Shown here: positions 15,632 to 24,974 of the stretch, in pieces
Layout of the letters: every line of letters begins with the position of its first letter
Numbering within the stretch: position 1 is the first letter of the stretch
Assembly (NCBI GenBank): GCA_016930435.1
Contig: JAFGGQ010000116.1
Location: 1 to 50,763 of the forward strand
DNA from: a bacterium
Lineage (GTDB): Bacteria > UBP14 > UBA6098 > JAFGQG01
Direction: 5' to 3'
DNA length: 50,763 nt
Translations under genes and position numbers: made by a program
Notes under the pieces: generated by a model
Told to the model about the DNA's origin: nothing
What the model saw: the letters and a program-made list of their open reading frames with translations, nothing else
Databases searched by the model: none

Positions 15632-17158
15632 ATGGATACTATTGCTGTTTTGGATTTTGGGGGTCAGTATTCTCACTTAATAGCGAGGCGGGTACGGGAT
15701 CTGGGAGTGTATGCAGAAGTGCATCTTCCGGGTATCCTGATCGAAGAATTAAAGAACCTTCCTGGTCTTAAGGGTATCATTCTATCCGGAGGAGCTGCTT
15801 CGGTTTATAATGAGGATTCTCCTAAATGTGATAAGGAGATATTGAAGTTAGGTATTCCTATACTTGGTATCTGTTATGGGCACCAGTTGATCGCCTATTT
15901 CGAGGGCGGTGATATTCAGGCCAGTGATTCCGGAGAATATGGGGTAACCGAACTCAGTATTTTAAGTAAATGTTCTCTGTTAGAAGGGCTTGGGTCAGTT
16001 GAACAGGTTTGGATGAACCATGGTGATCAGGTTCAGGGACTGCCTTCCGGATTCAGTCTTTTAGCAAGTTCTGACAATTCTCCGGTAGCCGCTTTTTCTC
16101 ACCCGGGTCGAAAGATATATGGGGTCCAATTCCACCCGGAGGTCATCCACACCCGAGGGGGAGACCGAATACTAAAGAATTTTGTCATCAATATTTGTAA
16201 GGCGCAAAAGGAATGGGGTACTGATGATATTGTTAACAGGATCTATGAGGATATCGAAGCATCAGTAGCCGGGAGAAAGTGTATTATCGGCCTATCGGGA
16301 GGAGTGGATTCATCCACTGCTGCGGTTCTTGTTGGGAATAAGATCGGTAAGGATCTGGTTGCTGTGTATGTGGATACGGGTTTGATGCGCCACCGTGAGA
16401 CCGAGTTTATGGAGGAAGTATTTTCGAAAATGGATCTGGATTTACGCATTATTCATGCCCGGAACAGGTTTTTTGAAGCTTTGAAGGGAATCACCGAGCC
16501 AGAACATAAGCGCAAGATTATTGGAAAGCTGTTTATCGATATTTTCGATGAAATTGCGAAGCAGGAGCAAGCTGAAGTTTTAATTCAGGGTACTATTTAC
16601 TCCGACCGGATCGAGAGTGGGTTGACTCAACATTCGGATAATATTAAATCACATCATAACGTTGGGGGCTTGCCCGAAGACCTGCCGCTAGAGATATACG
16701 AACCGCTTCGTGATTTATACAAGGATGAGGTGCGGAGGATCGGTGAGAAGATCGGTTTAGCCAATAATATAGTGCATCGTCATGTTTTTCCTGGACCGGG
16801 ATTAGCCATACGAATTATTGGGGAGGTAACCCCGGAACGGGCCGATATTGTACGCCGGGCGGGTCATATAATAGAGGAAGAACTCATGTCAGCCGGCCTC
16901 TACTATAAGGTTTGGATGGGATTTGCGGTGTTGCTGCCGATTAAAACTGTAGGGATACAGGGGGATTCCCGAAGCTATAAATACCCAATAGTGATCCGAA
17001 TAATAGAATCTCGTGACGCTATGACAGCAAACTTTGCCAAGGTTCCCTTCGAGCTGTTGGAAAGGATTTCCACCCGAATCACAAACCAGATACGGGAAGT
17101 GAACCGGGTAGTGTATGACATCTCTAACAAGCCCCCGGCAACTATGGAATGGGAGTAA
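15632..17158 (+). CDS. guaA: GMP synthase (glutamine-hydrolysing)
   Basis: This enzyme converts XMP to GMP with ATP and glutamine, the last step of guanine nucleotide synthesis in the cytoplasm. The N-terminal class I amidotransferase has C81 in GICYGHQ and the VQFHPEV motif. The ATP-pyrophosphatase domain has its P-loop SGGVDSS at 222-228. The C-terminal dimerisation domain with the RIIGEVTPER segment is complete. Length (508 residues) matches the family. ATG 15632 fits the conserved start before VLDFGGQY; an upstream in-frame TTG at 15599 would only add 11 unconserved residues. No strong ribosome-binding site is visible. Confidence 0.97.
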   Translation: MDTIAVLDFGGQYSHLIARRVRDLGVYAEVHLPGILIEELKNLPGLKGIILSGGAASVYNEDSPKCDKEILKLGIPILGICYGHQLIAYFEGGDIQASDSGEYGVTELSILSKCSLLEGLGSVEQVWMNHGDQVQGLPSGFSLLASSDNSPVAAFSHPGRKIYGVQFHPEVIHTRGGDRILKNFVINICKAQKEWGTDDIVNRIYEDIEASVAGRKCIIGLSGGVDSSTAAVLVGNKIGKDLVAVYVDTGLMRHRETEFMEEVFSKMDLDLRIIHARNRFFEALKGITEPEHKRKIIGKLFIDIFDEIAKQEQAEVLIQGTIYSDRIESGLTQHSDNIKSHHNVGGLPEDLPLEIYEPLRDLYKDEVRRIGEKIGLANNIVHRHVFPGPGLAIRIIGEVTPERADIVRRAGHIIEEELMSAGLYYKVWMGFAVLLPIKTVGIQGDSRSYKYPIVIRIIESRDAMTANFAKVPFELLERISTRITNQIREVNRVVYDISNKPPATMEWE

Positions 17159-17243
17159 TTCTTATCTAAAAGGTAAAGTATAATTCAGAAAGAGATTTTT
17201 TAATGATGATATTGTGAATAATTACTAATAAGCTGGAGTGATA

Positions 17244-17549
17244 ATGCCCACCTATGAATACGAATGCAATAAGTGCAAATACAGATTCGAGAGGTTTCAA
17301 AAGATCACTGATCCCCCGGTAAAGGAATGTCCAAAATGTGGGGGAGCGGTCCGCCGCCTGATATCCAAGGGAGTCGGGGTGATCTTTAAGGGTTCGGGCT
17401 TCTATGAGACCGACTATAAGCGTCAAAATAAAGCAAATTATGATGCTCGTATGAAGAAGCCGGTAGAAAAGGCGACTTCATCCCCTGAGAACAAAACCGG
17501 ATCAGATTCCCCAAAGACTGGAGAGATGAAGAATAATAAGAGTGAATAG
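17244..17549 (+). CDS. FmdB-type zinc ribbon protein
   Basis: This small regulatory-type protein of the FmdB family has a zinc ribbon formed by C8/C11 and C29/C32 (MPTYEYECNKC and ECPKCGG). A segment GVIFKGSGFYETDY, conserved in the family, follows. The last 35 residues are a Lys/Ser/Glu-rich tail. CTGGAG lies 5 nt before the ATG. The name comes from a proposed regulator of formamidase genes, but the function in most bacteria is unknown. Confidence 0.92.
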   Translation: MPTYEYECNKCKYRFERFQKITDPPVKECPKCGGAVRRLISKGVGVIFKGSGFYETDYKRQNKANYDARMKKPVEKATSSPENKTGSDSPKTGEMKNNKSE

Positions 17550-17601
17550 AGAGGTATCTGATCATTCCTTCATATAATATATTCAGACTAAAGGGTTACG
17601 G

Positions 17602-19074
17602 ATGTCTCAACTTTCCCTTTCTGAACGCGCCGGGATTATATCCCTGGGAAGGTTCAGCGAAAATCTGGTCAATATTGCCGTTGCGGTTCTTCTTTCCCGG
17701 CTTCTGATTCAGCAGGACTATGGTACTTATCGTCAGGCCATTCTTGTAATTCACACCCTGATCTCAATACTGATGCTGGGTCTCCCCATGAGCATGTATT
17801 ACTTTATTCCAAGGATGAAGAGGGAAGAGCAAAAAGGTTTTGTGATACAGACCTTTCTTCTTCTTTCGGGCATAGGTTTGGTATTTACCCTTCTGGTCTT
17901 CAATTTTGCCCCGCTTATAGCCACTAAATTTAATAATCCGGATCTTACTCCATACCTGAAGATGTTCTCTTTTTACGGCTGGTTAACCCTCCCCGTGCTT
18001 TATGTGGAATCGTTATTAATCGCTATAGACAGGATAAAAAAGGCTTTCATAGCTTCTTTATTTATGAATCTGGGAAGGTTTGCAGCGATATTAGTCGCAG
18101 TGTTATGGAACAGGGATCTTGCAACTATATTCACTGCATATATCGTCTTTGCGGGTGTGAACCTGCTGGTTCTGACCTATTTTTCTGCTTCGGAATTCAA
18201 GACTTCAGCGATAAAGTTTAACCCCCGGCTTCTTCTCGCACAGATAAACTATGCTCTTCCCCTTGGGCTATCAGATGCCATCGGAGTATTAGCCCGTGAA
18301 ATCGACAAGATCTTCATTTCCCTCTTTTTTGTGGCAAGTCAGTATGCAGTTTATGCAAATGGTGCTATTAATATTCCATTTATACGAACCATTCCTGGCG
18401 CGGTGGGAGCGGTTCTGATGCCACGCTTTGTTACCCTGTTCAAGGAGAAAAATAACCGGGAACTTCTGCAAGTATGGCATGAGAGCATACGTTTAGTAGC
18501 TCTGATATTCTTACCGTTGATGTTCTATTCCATTATCTTTGCCAGGGATATTATGGTTCTTCTGTTCTCCCAAAACTATTCCGGAAGCGCCCTGCCTTTT
18601 ATGATATATAACCTGGGGATCGCCGGGATGGTTACCATCTGGGCGAATATGCTGGCGGCGATGGGGCATACCCGGGATATCCTGAAGATTTCCATTTTTG
18701 CGGTGCTTCTGAATATCCTCTTAAACTATATTTTGATACATACAATCGGGTTTTTAGGACCGGCAGTGGCAACCATTATTCAGAAATATGCGATTATTTT
18801 TATCTACCTTGTTATAATACGGAAAAAGCTTGGGGTTACTACCAAGGATGTATTCCCCTGGAAGAACTACGTGAACACTTTTCTGGTGGCTGGAGTCTGC
18901 GCATTACCACTGCTTACCCTCAACAGTATTCCTATGCCGGAAATCCTGCGCCTGGCAGCCGGTGGTTTGGCCTACCTGGTGATATTTGTGATCATTGCCC
19001 GGAACCTCGGTATATTAAAGGATGCTGACCTGACCATGCTTAAGAAATGGCTCAGTAATATCCGCCTACCTTAA
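17602..19074 (+). CDS. oligosaccharide flippase family protein (Wzx/MOP superfamily)
   Basis: This is a polytopic inner-membrane protein with roughly 12-14 hydrophobic helices and an N-terminal segment (LGRFSENLVNIAVAVLLSRLL, then QDYGTYRQ) typical of polysaccharide exporters of the MOP superfamily. It probably flips a lipid-linked glycan to the periplasmic side for surface polysaccharide or lipopolysaccharide assembly. A glycosyltransferase gene lies 3 kb downstream on the other strand, but no complete polysaccharide locus is present. The exact substrate is unknown. Confidence 0.9.
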   Translation: MSQLSLSERAGIISLGRFSENLVNIAVAVLLSRLLIQQDYGTYRQAILVIHTLISILMLGLPMSMYYFIPRMKREEQKGFVIQTFLLLSGIGLVFTLLVFNFAPLIATKFNNPDLTPYLKMFSFYGWLTLPVLYVESLLIAIDRIKKAFIASLFMNLGRFAAILVAVLWNRDLATIFTAYIVFAGVNLLVLTYFSASEFKTSAIKFNPRLLLAQINYALPLGLSDAIGVLAREIDKIFISLFFVASQYAVYANGAINIPFIRTIPGAVGAVLMPRFVTLFKEKNNRELLQVWHESIRLVALIFLPLMFYSIIFARDIMVLLFSQNYSGSALPFMIYNLGIAGMVTIWANMLAAMGHTRDILKISIFAVLLNILLNYILIHTIGFLGPAVATIIQKYAIIFIYLVIIRKKLGVTTKDVFPWKNYVNTFLVAGVCALPLLTLNSIPMPEILRLAAGGLAYLVIFVIIARNLGILKDADLTMLKKWLSNIRLP

Positions 19075-19091
19075 AATTCGAATGATATTAT

Positions 19092-19264
19092 CCCGTAAAA
19101 TGCAGTTGATAATGCTGAATATAAGTTATACATTTGATGAACATGTATTTATGAGTATTACGAATTGTACAAAGAATTGCAAATTTTATTCTGAAGTTTA
19201 TATTCTAATATCCTGTTTTTCGGTGTTTCAGGCATTATAGTTAATTGCAGCTGCATTAAACGGG
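19092..19264 (-). repeat. MITE-like dispersed repeat, copy 2
   Basis: This 173-bp element is inverted relative to copy 1 at 4628-4799. Its ends CCCGTAAAATGCAGTTG and the complement of CCCGTTTAATGCAGCTG form a terminal inverted repeat with 14 of 17 matches. ATTAT stands directly on both sides (19087-19091 and 19265-19269), which looks like a 5-bp target duplication. It begins 18 nt after the flippase stop. No transposase is encoded inside, so movement in trans is inferred. Confidence 0.87.
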
Positions 19265-19329
19265 ATTATTCATTATATTGCATTATGTTTCCGTGAATGT
19301 CAAGTTTTATGGGAATTTTGGGGTGCATT

Positions 19330-19382
19330 GGTTGGCACGCTTTTTGACTGCCGAGTTCCCGGCGACAAAAACCGCGCCAACC
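19330..19382. other. 53-nt GC-rich hairpin, function unknown
   Basis: GGTTGGC pairs with GCCAACC, then after one mismatch CG pairs with CG, TTTTTG with CAAAAA, and GCCG with CGGC around a 6-nt loop, about 20 pairs in all. No T-run follows on either strand. It occupies the 395-nt spacer between the flippase and recG genes, 65 nt from repeat copy 2; the rest of that spacer holds nothing I can name. Confidence 0.6.
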
Positions 19383-19469
19383 CCCCTTACCGAAACACCG
19401 TTAATTAATTCCACCCCACATCGCTTTTTTCGTTTGATTAATTAGGAAAGCATACTAAATTTCATATCT

Positions 19470-21563
19470 ATGGATCAAAATATACTGGACACGCCAATTG
19501 CCGAGGTTAAAGGTATAGGCCCTAAAAGAGCCTGGGCCTTTCAATCCGAAGATATTTTTACCCTTGGACATCTGCTCAATTTCATCCCCAGACGCTACCT
19601 GGATAAAAGGAAACCGACCCCTATCTGCGATCTGGGCCAGAAAGATTTCGCTCTGGTTAAAGGCATCGTTACATCCATAATCACCGTAGGTCTCGGAAAA
19701 GCATCCCGAATGGTGGTTACTATCGCCGATGAGACCAGCTACCTAAACCTGGTCTGGTTTAACTTTAAACATTTTATGCTGAAACAGTTCCGGAAGGGAC
19801 AGAAACTCCTGGCAAGCGGCGAGGTCAGTTACTTCAAGGGATTCCAGATGCTCCATCCCGAGATAGAATTATTGACAATAAAGAAAAATAATGATGATAA
19901 ATTATACTCTTTTCATCCCTGTTATTCGCTGCCCGAATCGCTCAAAAAAAAGGGCATTGGCCAAAAGGTATTGCGGAATATCATTCTCGATGCTTTGCAG
20001 AGAATTGAAAATATTGATGATCCCATACCGGAATCCATTCTGAAGGATCTCGATCTGCCATCTCTCATAACTGCTTACCGGGACCTTCATTTCCCTCAGG
20101 AACTGGAAAGGGCTATAAGAGGCCGGCAGCGCCTGGCTTTTAATGAACTGTTCTTTTTCCAGCTGATGATGGCAAAACGCCGGAGCGACAGTATCCAAAG
20201 TCAGATGGGAATTCAATTCAAACCTACTTGGAAACTGGTAAATTCCCTCATTAAAAGTCTGCCTTTTCAGCTCACCAACGCTCAGAAAAGGGTGCTTGCT
20301 GAGATCAAAGGGGACATGCTATCCGGTGGTCAAATGCACCGGCTTCTTGAAGGTGAAGTGGGTTCGGGTAAGACAATCGTTGCATTAATCGCCATGTTAA
20401 TGGCGGTTGAATCGGGTTTCCAGGCAGCTTTAATGGCCCCGACTGAGATACTGGCCTCCCAGCACTACCAGAAGATCCAGGTTTATCTTGAGCAATTCAA
20501 GGAGCTGAAAGTGGCTTTTTTAACCGGTGGTGTCTCAAAAGTCCAAAAAAACAAACTCAAGGATCAAATCGCCAGCGGCGAGATAAATATTCTGATCGGA
20601 ACCCATGCTCTTCTTCAGGGAGATGTTAAGCCATCTAAATTAGGCATTGTGGTGGTGGATGAGCAGCACCGGTTCGGTGTGATCCAGCGTTCAACATTAA
20701 GTGAAAAGGGTCTGAATCCGGAGATACTTGTGATGACCGCCACCCCTATTCCCCGTTCATTAGCGCTGGCGTATTTTGGAGACATGGATCTTTCCGTTAT
20801 CGATGAGTTGCCCCCGGGGCGCGCAAGTATCGTGACTTTTACCCGGGATGACCGCAAGAGAAGAGAACTATACAATTTCATAAGGAAGCAGGTGGAACAA
20901 GGCCGTCAGGCTTACTTCGTCTATCCACTGGTCGAGGAATCGGAAATCCTGGATTTGAAGGCGGCAACTCAAGCTTACGAGGAGATGACAGAAAGGGTAT
21001 TCCCTGAGCTTCGGGTGGACCTGATCCATGGACGGATGAAGGAGGAGCTTAAAAACGGGGTAATGGAGCGATTCCGGGCCGGCGAGAGTCATATTCTGGT
21101 ATCCACCACGGTAATCGAAGTGGGGATAGATGTTCCTAATGCCAATGTGATGGTTATCGAACATGCAGAACGTTTTGGTTTATCCCAGTTGCATCAGCTT
21201 CGCGGCCGTATCGGCAGGGGGGAGTTTAAGTCCTATTGTATCCTGATGGTGAAGCCTCCACTGTCCGAGAACGCTCAGCGCCGAATCCAGGTGATGTGCA
21301 AAACGGGCGACGGATTCAAGATTGCAGAAGAGGACCTCCGTATCCGTGGCCCCGGCTCGTTTTTCGGCATTCGTCAGCATGGCTTGCCCGACTTTGCCAT
21401 TGCCGATTTCGTGGAAGATAATATATTGATGCGAAAAGCACGGGAAGAAGCATTCGAATTGATAAAAGCAGATCCCGATTTGAACCTGAAGGAACATCAA
21501 TTATTACGGAAAGTATTTATTGGAGAGTATGAAAAGAAATTTCACCTGTATAATATTGGCTAA
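19470..21563 (+). CDS. recG: ATP-dependent DNA helicase RecG
   Basis: This branch-migration helicase acts on stalled replication forks and Holliday junctions. An N-terminal wedge/OB-fold region (about residues 1-230) precedes two helicase lobes. Walker A GEVGSGKT lies near 294-301, the DEQH box near 396-401, and motif VI (QLRGRIGRG) near 569. The C-terminus ends like the family. Length (697 residues) equals that of E. coli RecG, without the N-terminal extension seen in some lineages. No good ribosome-binding site is evident. An FmdE-like gene follows 51 nt downstream. Confidence 0.97.
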   Translation: MDQNILDTPIAEVKGIGPKRAWAFQSEDIFTLGHLLNFIPRRYLDKRKPTPICDLGQKDFALVKGIVTSIITVGLGKASRMVVTIADETSYLNLVWFNFKHFMLKQFRKGQKLLASGEVSYFKGFQMLHPEIELLTIKKNNDDKLYSFHPCYSLPESLKKKGIGQKVLRNIILDALQRIENIDDPIPESILKDLDLPSLITAYRDLHFPQELERAIRGRQRLAFNELFFFQLMMAKRRSDSIQSQMGIQFKPTWKLVNSLIKSLPFQLTNAQKRVLAEIKGDMLSGGQMHRLLEGEVGSGKTIVALIAMLMAVESGFQAALMAPTEILASQHYQKIQVYLEQFKELKVAFLTGGVSKVQKNKLKDQIASGEINILIGTHALLQGDVKPSKLGIVVVDEQHRFGVIQRSTLSEKGLNPEILVMTATPIPRSLALAYFGDMDLSVIDELPPGRASIVTFTRDDRKRRELYNFIRKQVEQGRQAYFVYPLVEESEILDLKAATQAYEEMTERVFPELRVDLIHGRMKEELKNGVMERFRAGESHILVSTTVIEVGIDVPNANVMVIEHAERFGLSQLHQLRGRIGRGEFKSYCILMVKPPLSENAQRRIQVMCKTGDGFKIAEEDLRIRGPGSFFGIRQHGLPDFAIADFVEDNILMRKAREEAFELIKADPDLNLKEHQLLRKVFIGEYEKKFHLYNIG

Positions 21564-21614
21564 CCAGTATAGTTTTTTTGAAATATTAAAATGAACACCA
21601 GAAATGGAGATTAG

Positions 21615-22010
21615 ATGCTTACTTATGAGGAAGCAGTAAAGTTTCATGGTCATAGTGGTCCTTTCCTGGCTATGGGTTACCGGATTGGGCTCCATGTAGT
21701 GAGTGAACTAAAACCGGAGGGCTTCAAGGGCTTGAATTGCAGGGTCAATTTACCCCTGCAGACTCCATACACCTGTGTGGTTGATGGGATACAGTGCTCT
21801 TCATCCTGTACCCTGGGAAAGGTGAATATCGAATTGGAATCCGCTCCCCGGGGTATCCGGATCGTTTTCAAGATACCATCTGGCAAATCGATGGGTTATG
21901 AAATAAGACAAGATTTTATACAGGGCATTTTAAAAAATCGGGATCTGGATGCCTTTGCCCAGGAGATTCTGGAGATGCCCCTAAAGGAATTTATTGACAT
22001 TCAGGTTTAA
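21615..22010 (+). CDS. FmdE-like protein (formylmethanofuran dehydrogenase subunit E family)
   Basis: The N-terminal FHGHSGPFLAMGYRIG motif and the conserved GIQCSSSCTLGK cysteine segment define the FmdE family. The 131-residue protein is the single FmdE domain with no added zinc ribbon. Bacterial members commonly occur without formylmethanofuran dehydrogenase, and their role is unclear; metal or pterin-cofactor binding is a common proposal. TGGAGA lies just before the ATG. Its last 20 bases overlap the convergent glycosyltransferase gene. Confidence 0.85.
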   Translation: MLTYEEAVKFHGHSGPFLAMGYRIGLHVVSELKPEGFKGLNCRVNLPLQTPYTCVVDGIQCSSSCTLGKVNIELESAPRGIRIVFKIPSGKSMGYEIRQDFIQGILKNRDLDAFAQEILEMPLKEFIDIQV

Positions 22011-23238
22011 CAGCCTGGTCGAATATTTGTGCTAATTCTCGGGTTAGGTTTTTTCTCAGGAATTCTGGTCTTTGTTCGCCCTTAAAAATAGCTCCTTTTA
22101 CCTTCAATTGCAGCAGTTCACGGAGCAATGATTTAATACCCTGAACATCATCCGGTGAGATAACCCAGCCTGCCCGGTGTTCACGAATGAGCCTTCCCGC
22201 CTCCCCGAAGCAGGGAACCAGACCGAGGACCGGTTTCCCCAATCCCAAATACTCATATAACTTGCTGGTGGTCTGTTGAACTGAAGAAGATTGAATATAG
22301 AGGAGGAGCAGGTCGCTTGCCATGGCTTCTCCGATCGCCTCATAATGAGAGACAAACCCCCGGCACTTCACCAGTTCTCCTAACTGGTATTGGTGTACCA
22401 GCTTTTGAAAGGATTCTGGGATACGGCCGATAAATTCAAGCTGAATGGGGATCATACCGGATTCTTCATGCATCTCTTTGATTGCCAGCAGTATAGACTG
22501 GGGATACCGGAATCCTTCGTAAACGGTGCCCAGGTACTTTATAGTAAGGAGTTCCTGATTTCGAGTCGGTAAATTTGCGGGTATGTCTGCCGGATCAAAT
22601 CCATTGGGGATCCATTGCGTGGCAGATAAGCCCGGATACACCCCAAGTATATCCTGGATAATGGACTTATTAACGGATATAACTGCTGCGCTTTGCTGGA
22701 GTACCCTTTTCTCAAGATAAATATTCCATTTATAGTGAAAGTATGGAAGCCGGGGCCTTGCCGGGCTGTTATGCCAACTATCCCGGAAATCGATGATCAT
22801 GGGAATCTTGAATCTTTTTGAGAGACGGGAGGCAATTAAACCACCGGTAAAGGGCGGGACAGTGGCAAAGATAAGGTCATAATGCTTGTTCTCCAATATC
22901 TCAAACCCCTTTTTATAGGCTTCCGGTTGCCACCAAAGCTTGTTATCGGGCAAAAACAGGAAGTCTGAACCCGGATAATGACTCCTGCCTCCAGCAGTTT
23001 TCTTATTCTTTAAAAACCAGCTCAGGGGATTCCTGTACTCTGTACGGAGAACATTGACATCTGGCGGGATTTCATTTACAAGGGCATCGTCCTGCCAGAA
23101 ATAATGGGGTAATTCGGTGGAAAGAACCGTAGGTTGCCAGCCAAATTCTGGCAGGTAGCAGGTGAATTTGAGGGTTCGAAATACTCCCGCTCCGCCAGCA
23201 GGCGGAAAATAATAGCTTATAATCAGCACTTTCTTCAT
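21991..23238 (-). CDS. glycosyltransferase, GT4-like
   Basis: This cytoplasmic or membrane-associated sugar transferase has a GT-B fold. The N-terminal acceptor-side domain starts ISYYFPPAGGAGVFR and the C-terminal nucleotide-sugar domain holds YEYLGLGKPVLGLVPC then EAGRLIREHRAGW, the usual family region near residue 345. It lacks a signal peptide. The likely role is cell-surface glycan assembly, in line with the flippase nearby. Its 3' end overlaps the FmdE-like gene by 20 bp in convergent orientation. Confidence 0.9.
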   Translation of the reverse strand: MKKVLIISYYFPPAGGAGVFRTLKFTCYLPEFGWQPTVLSTELPHYFWQDDALVNEIPPDVNVLRTEYRNPLSWFLKNKKTAGGRSHYPGSDFLFLPDNKLWWQPEAYKKGFEILENKHYDLIFATVPPFTGGLIASRLSKRFKIPMIIDFRDSWHNSPARPRLPYFHYKWNIYLEKRVLQQSAAVISVNKSIIQDILGVYPGLSATQWIPNGFDPADIPANLPTRNQELLTIKYLGTVYEGFRYPQSILLAIKEMHEESGMIPIQLEFIGRIPESFQKLVHQYQLGELVKCRGFVSHYEAIGEAMASDLLLLYIQSSSVQQTTSKLYEYLGLGKPVLGLVPCFGEAGRLIREHRAGWVISPDDVQGIKSLLRELLQLKVKGAIFKGEQRPEFLRKNLTRELAQIFDQAVKPECQ

Positions 23239-23435
23239 CAGGGTGAAATATAGTCTTTATATAATTAAGATTTCCGCAGTTCCCTTGTGATTCTGGTTAT
23301 GCTCTAAATTCGTAACTTCATTATATTCGAAAAGTATAAACCACGTTCAGTAATATGCAAGAAAAAAAGATTATCGAATGATACCTTGAAATTCCACTTG
23401 ATTATAAATCCTTTTTTAATAAATTTAGTTTAAAT

Positions 23436-24011
23436 ATGGAAAAAGTACTACTGCATATCTGTTGCGCCCCGTGTGCCTGTTATCCTGTTGCCGAAATGCT
23501 TAAATCAGGCCTGTCTGTTACGGGTTTCTGGTATAACCCAAACATTCATCCCTATTTGGAATACAAGGCCCGAAAAGAATCTTTAGAATTCTATGCAAAC
23601 AAATTGGGACTTGATGTTATTTATGATGATGATTACGGGCTGGTTGATTTTCTCCGGGCGGTAGCAAGCCAACCCGAATTCCAGGTAAGATGCAGATATT
23701 GCTATCGTGAACGCCTTGAAAGAGCCGCCCAGACATCATCCCGTAATGGTTTTGAAGCCTTTACAACTACCTTGCTATATAGTATTTACCAGGATCACGA
23801 ATTTCTAATGGAAATTGGCCATAAACTGGCTGACAAATATGGTGTCCGTTTCTATTACCAGGATTTCAGAAGGGGTTGGCTGGAAGGACAAAAGCTTTCC
23901 AGGGCTTACAATCTCTATCACCAAAAATATTGCGGTTGTATATACAGCGAGAAGGAAAGATATCTGGATAAGCTGAAAGTTAAGCCCTTTAAATATAATT
24001 CAACAGGATAA
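23436..24011 (+). CDS. queH: epoxyqueuosine reductase QueH
   Basis: This enzyme catalyses the last step of queuosine synthesis in tRNA, reducing epoxyqueuosine, and is the non-orthologous alternative to QueG. The metal and cluster cysteines are visible: the N-terminal HICCAPCACYP, CRYCYRERL near residue 90 and YCGCIYSE near 168. Length (191 residues) and motif order fit the family. It stands alone; no other queuosine genes are present. No strong ribosome-binding site is visible before its ATG. Confidence 0.93.
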   Translation: MEKVLLHICCAPCACYPVAEMLKSGLSVTGFWYNPNIHPYLEYKARKESLEFYANKLGLDVIYDDDYGLVDFLRAVASQPEFQVRCRYCYRERLERAAQTSSRNGFEAFTTTLLYSIYQDHEFLMEIGHKLADKYGVRFYYQDFRRGWLEGQKLSRAYNLYHQKYCGCIYSEKERYLDKLKVKPFKYNSTG

Positions 24012-24221
24012 TTACCTTATGGACTTTAAGGGTCATTACAGGGCGATGGCTTTTTAATATCTTGTATAGAATAACCTTTGATCTGATGAAAGTATGAAGC
24101 CATTTGGATTATCAATGTTAATTTTTAGTCAATTTTAAAATTAGAATTGACAGGCCCTTTCCTTTTTGTTAACTTAAATACCTAAATAATTATTATAAAC
24201 GCAAAAAGGTTATAACATATT

Positions 24222-24965
24222 ATGAATAAAATAATCCGATATTTGATGATACTTATTATCCCCGGGATCTTGTGGGGGGGGAAATATGATAAATATATCC
24301 AGTCCGGCGACCTGTTTTTTATGAATGAGAAATATGAGGATGCAGCAGCAGATTACTTAAAAGCCATCGATGAGAACCCAAATGAACCAAAGGCTTATTA
24401 TAAAGCTGGCAGGGCTTACAATCAACTTGGTATGGTCTGGTATGGTGAAAAGCAGCATGAGTATTTCCAGGAGGCTATCAAATACCTGACTGAGGCGGTT
24501 AAGTTAGATTCAAAGATGTGGGAGGCGCACCTTGAGATAGCCCGGGCTATCGGAACGCTTGGACTTTTTAAGCCGGACTGGAAGCAGTACACTCTGGCTA
24601 AAAGGGTCAAGGAGGAGTTGGACATCGTATTCAAATACGAAGATAAAAGCGCAGATGCTTACTATTTATTAGGCATGTGGCACCGCTGGGTTTATCCCCG
24701 TCCGTTACTCTGGAGAAAACCAATCGGGTTGGGCGAAGCCTCCTATGAAGATGCGGTAAACAACCTTCGCAAGGCTGTGGATATGGACCACTCAAACCTC
24801 AGATATAAATTGGAATTAGCCAAATTGCTGGGTGAAAACGGGCATAAGGAACAGGCCCTGGAATTGGTAGCCCAGATCAATAAGAATAAACCCGAGGGGG
24901 ATATGAGCATCAGCCAGGAATATATCTTTAAGGAAGCCAATAATTTAAGCAAAGCCCTCGATTAG
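24222..24965 (+). CDS. TPR-repeat periplasmic protein
   Basis: A short signal peptide (about residues 1-19, ending GILWGG) leads into tetratricopeptide-like helices: a clear TPR pair at about 22-90 (YIQSGDLFFMNEKYEDAAA, then AYYKAGRAYNQLG) and further units toward the end (SYEDAVNNLRKAVDMD, then LRYKLELAKLLGENG). Between them is a Trp-rich segment (MWHRWVYPRPLLWRKP). It is the first gene of a tight run with the EnvC-like and holB genes (9 nt to the next start) and may be a scaffold in envelope or division processes. The specific role is unknown. Confidence 0.8.
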   Translation: MNKIIRYLMILIIPGILWGGKYDKYIQSGDLFFMNEKYEDAAADYLKAIDENPNEPKAYYKAGRAYNQLGMVWYGEKQHEYFQEAIKYLTEAVKLDSKMWEAHLEIARAIGTLGLFKPDWKQYTLAKRVKEELDIVFKYEDKSADAYYLLGMWHRWVYPRPLLWRKPIGLGEASYEDAVNNLRKAVDMDHSNLRYKLELAKLLGENGHKEQALELVAQINKNKPEGDMSISQEYIFKEANNLSKALD

Positions 24966-24974
24966 TGAAGTTTG

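Noticed and set aside
19330-19382. Integron attC site
   Set aside because: attC sites have AAC on the left arm and GTT on the right. This hairpin has the reverse polarity on both strands and no integrase or cassette is nearby.
24147-24175. Promoter before the TPR gene
   Set aside because: TTGACA is perfect but the best -10 at 17 nt (TAACTT) matches only three positions.
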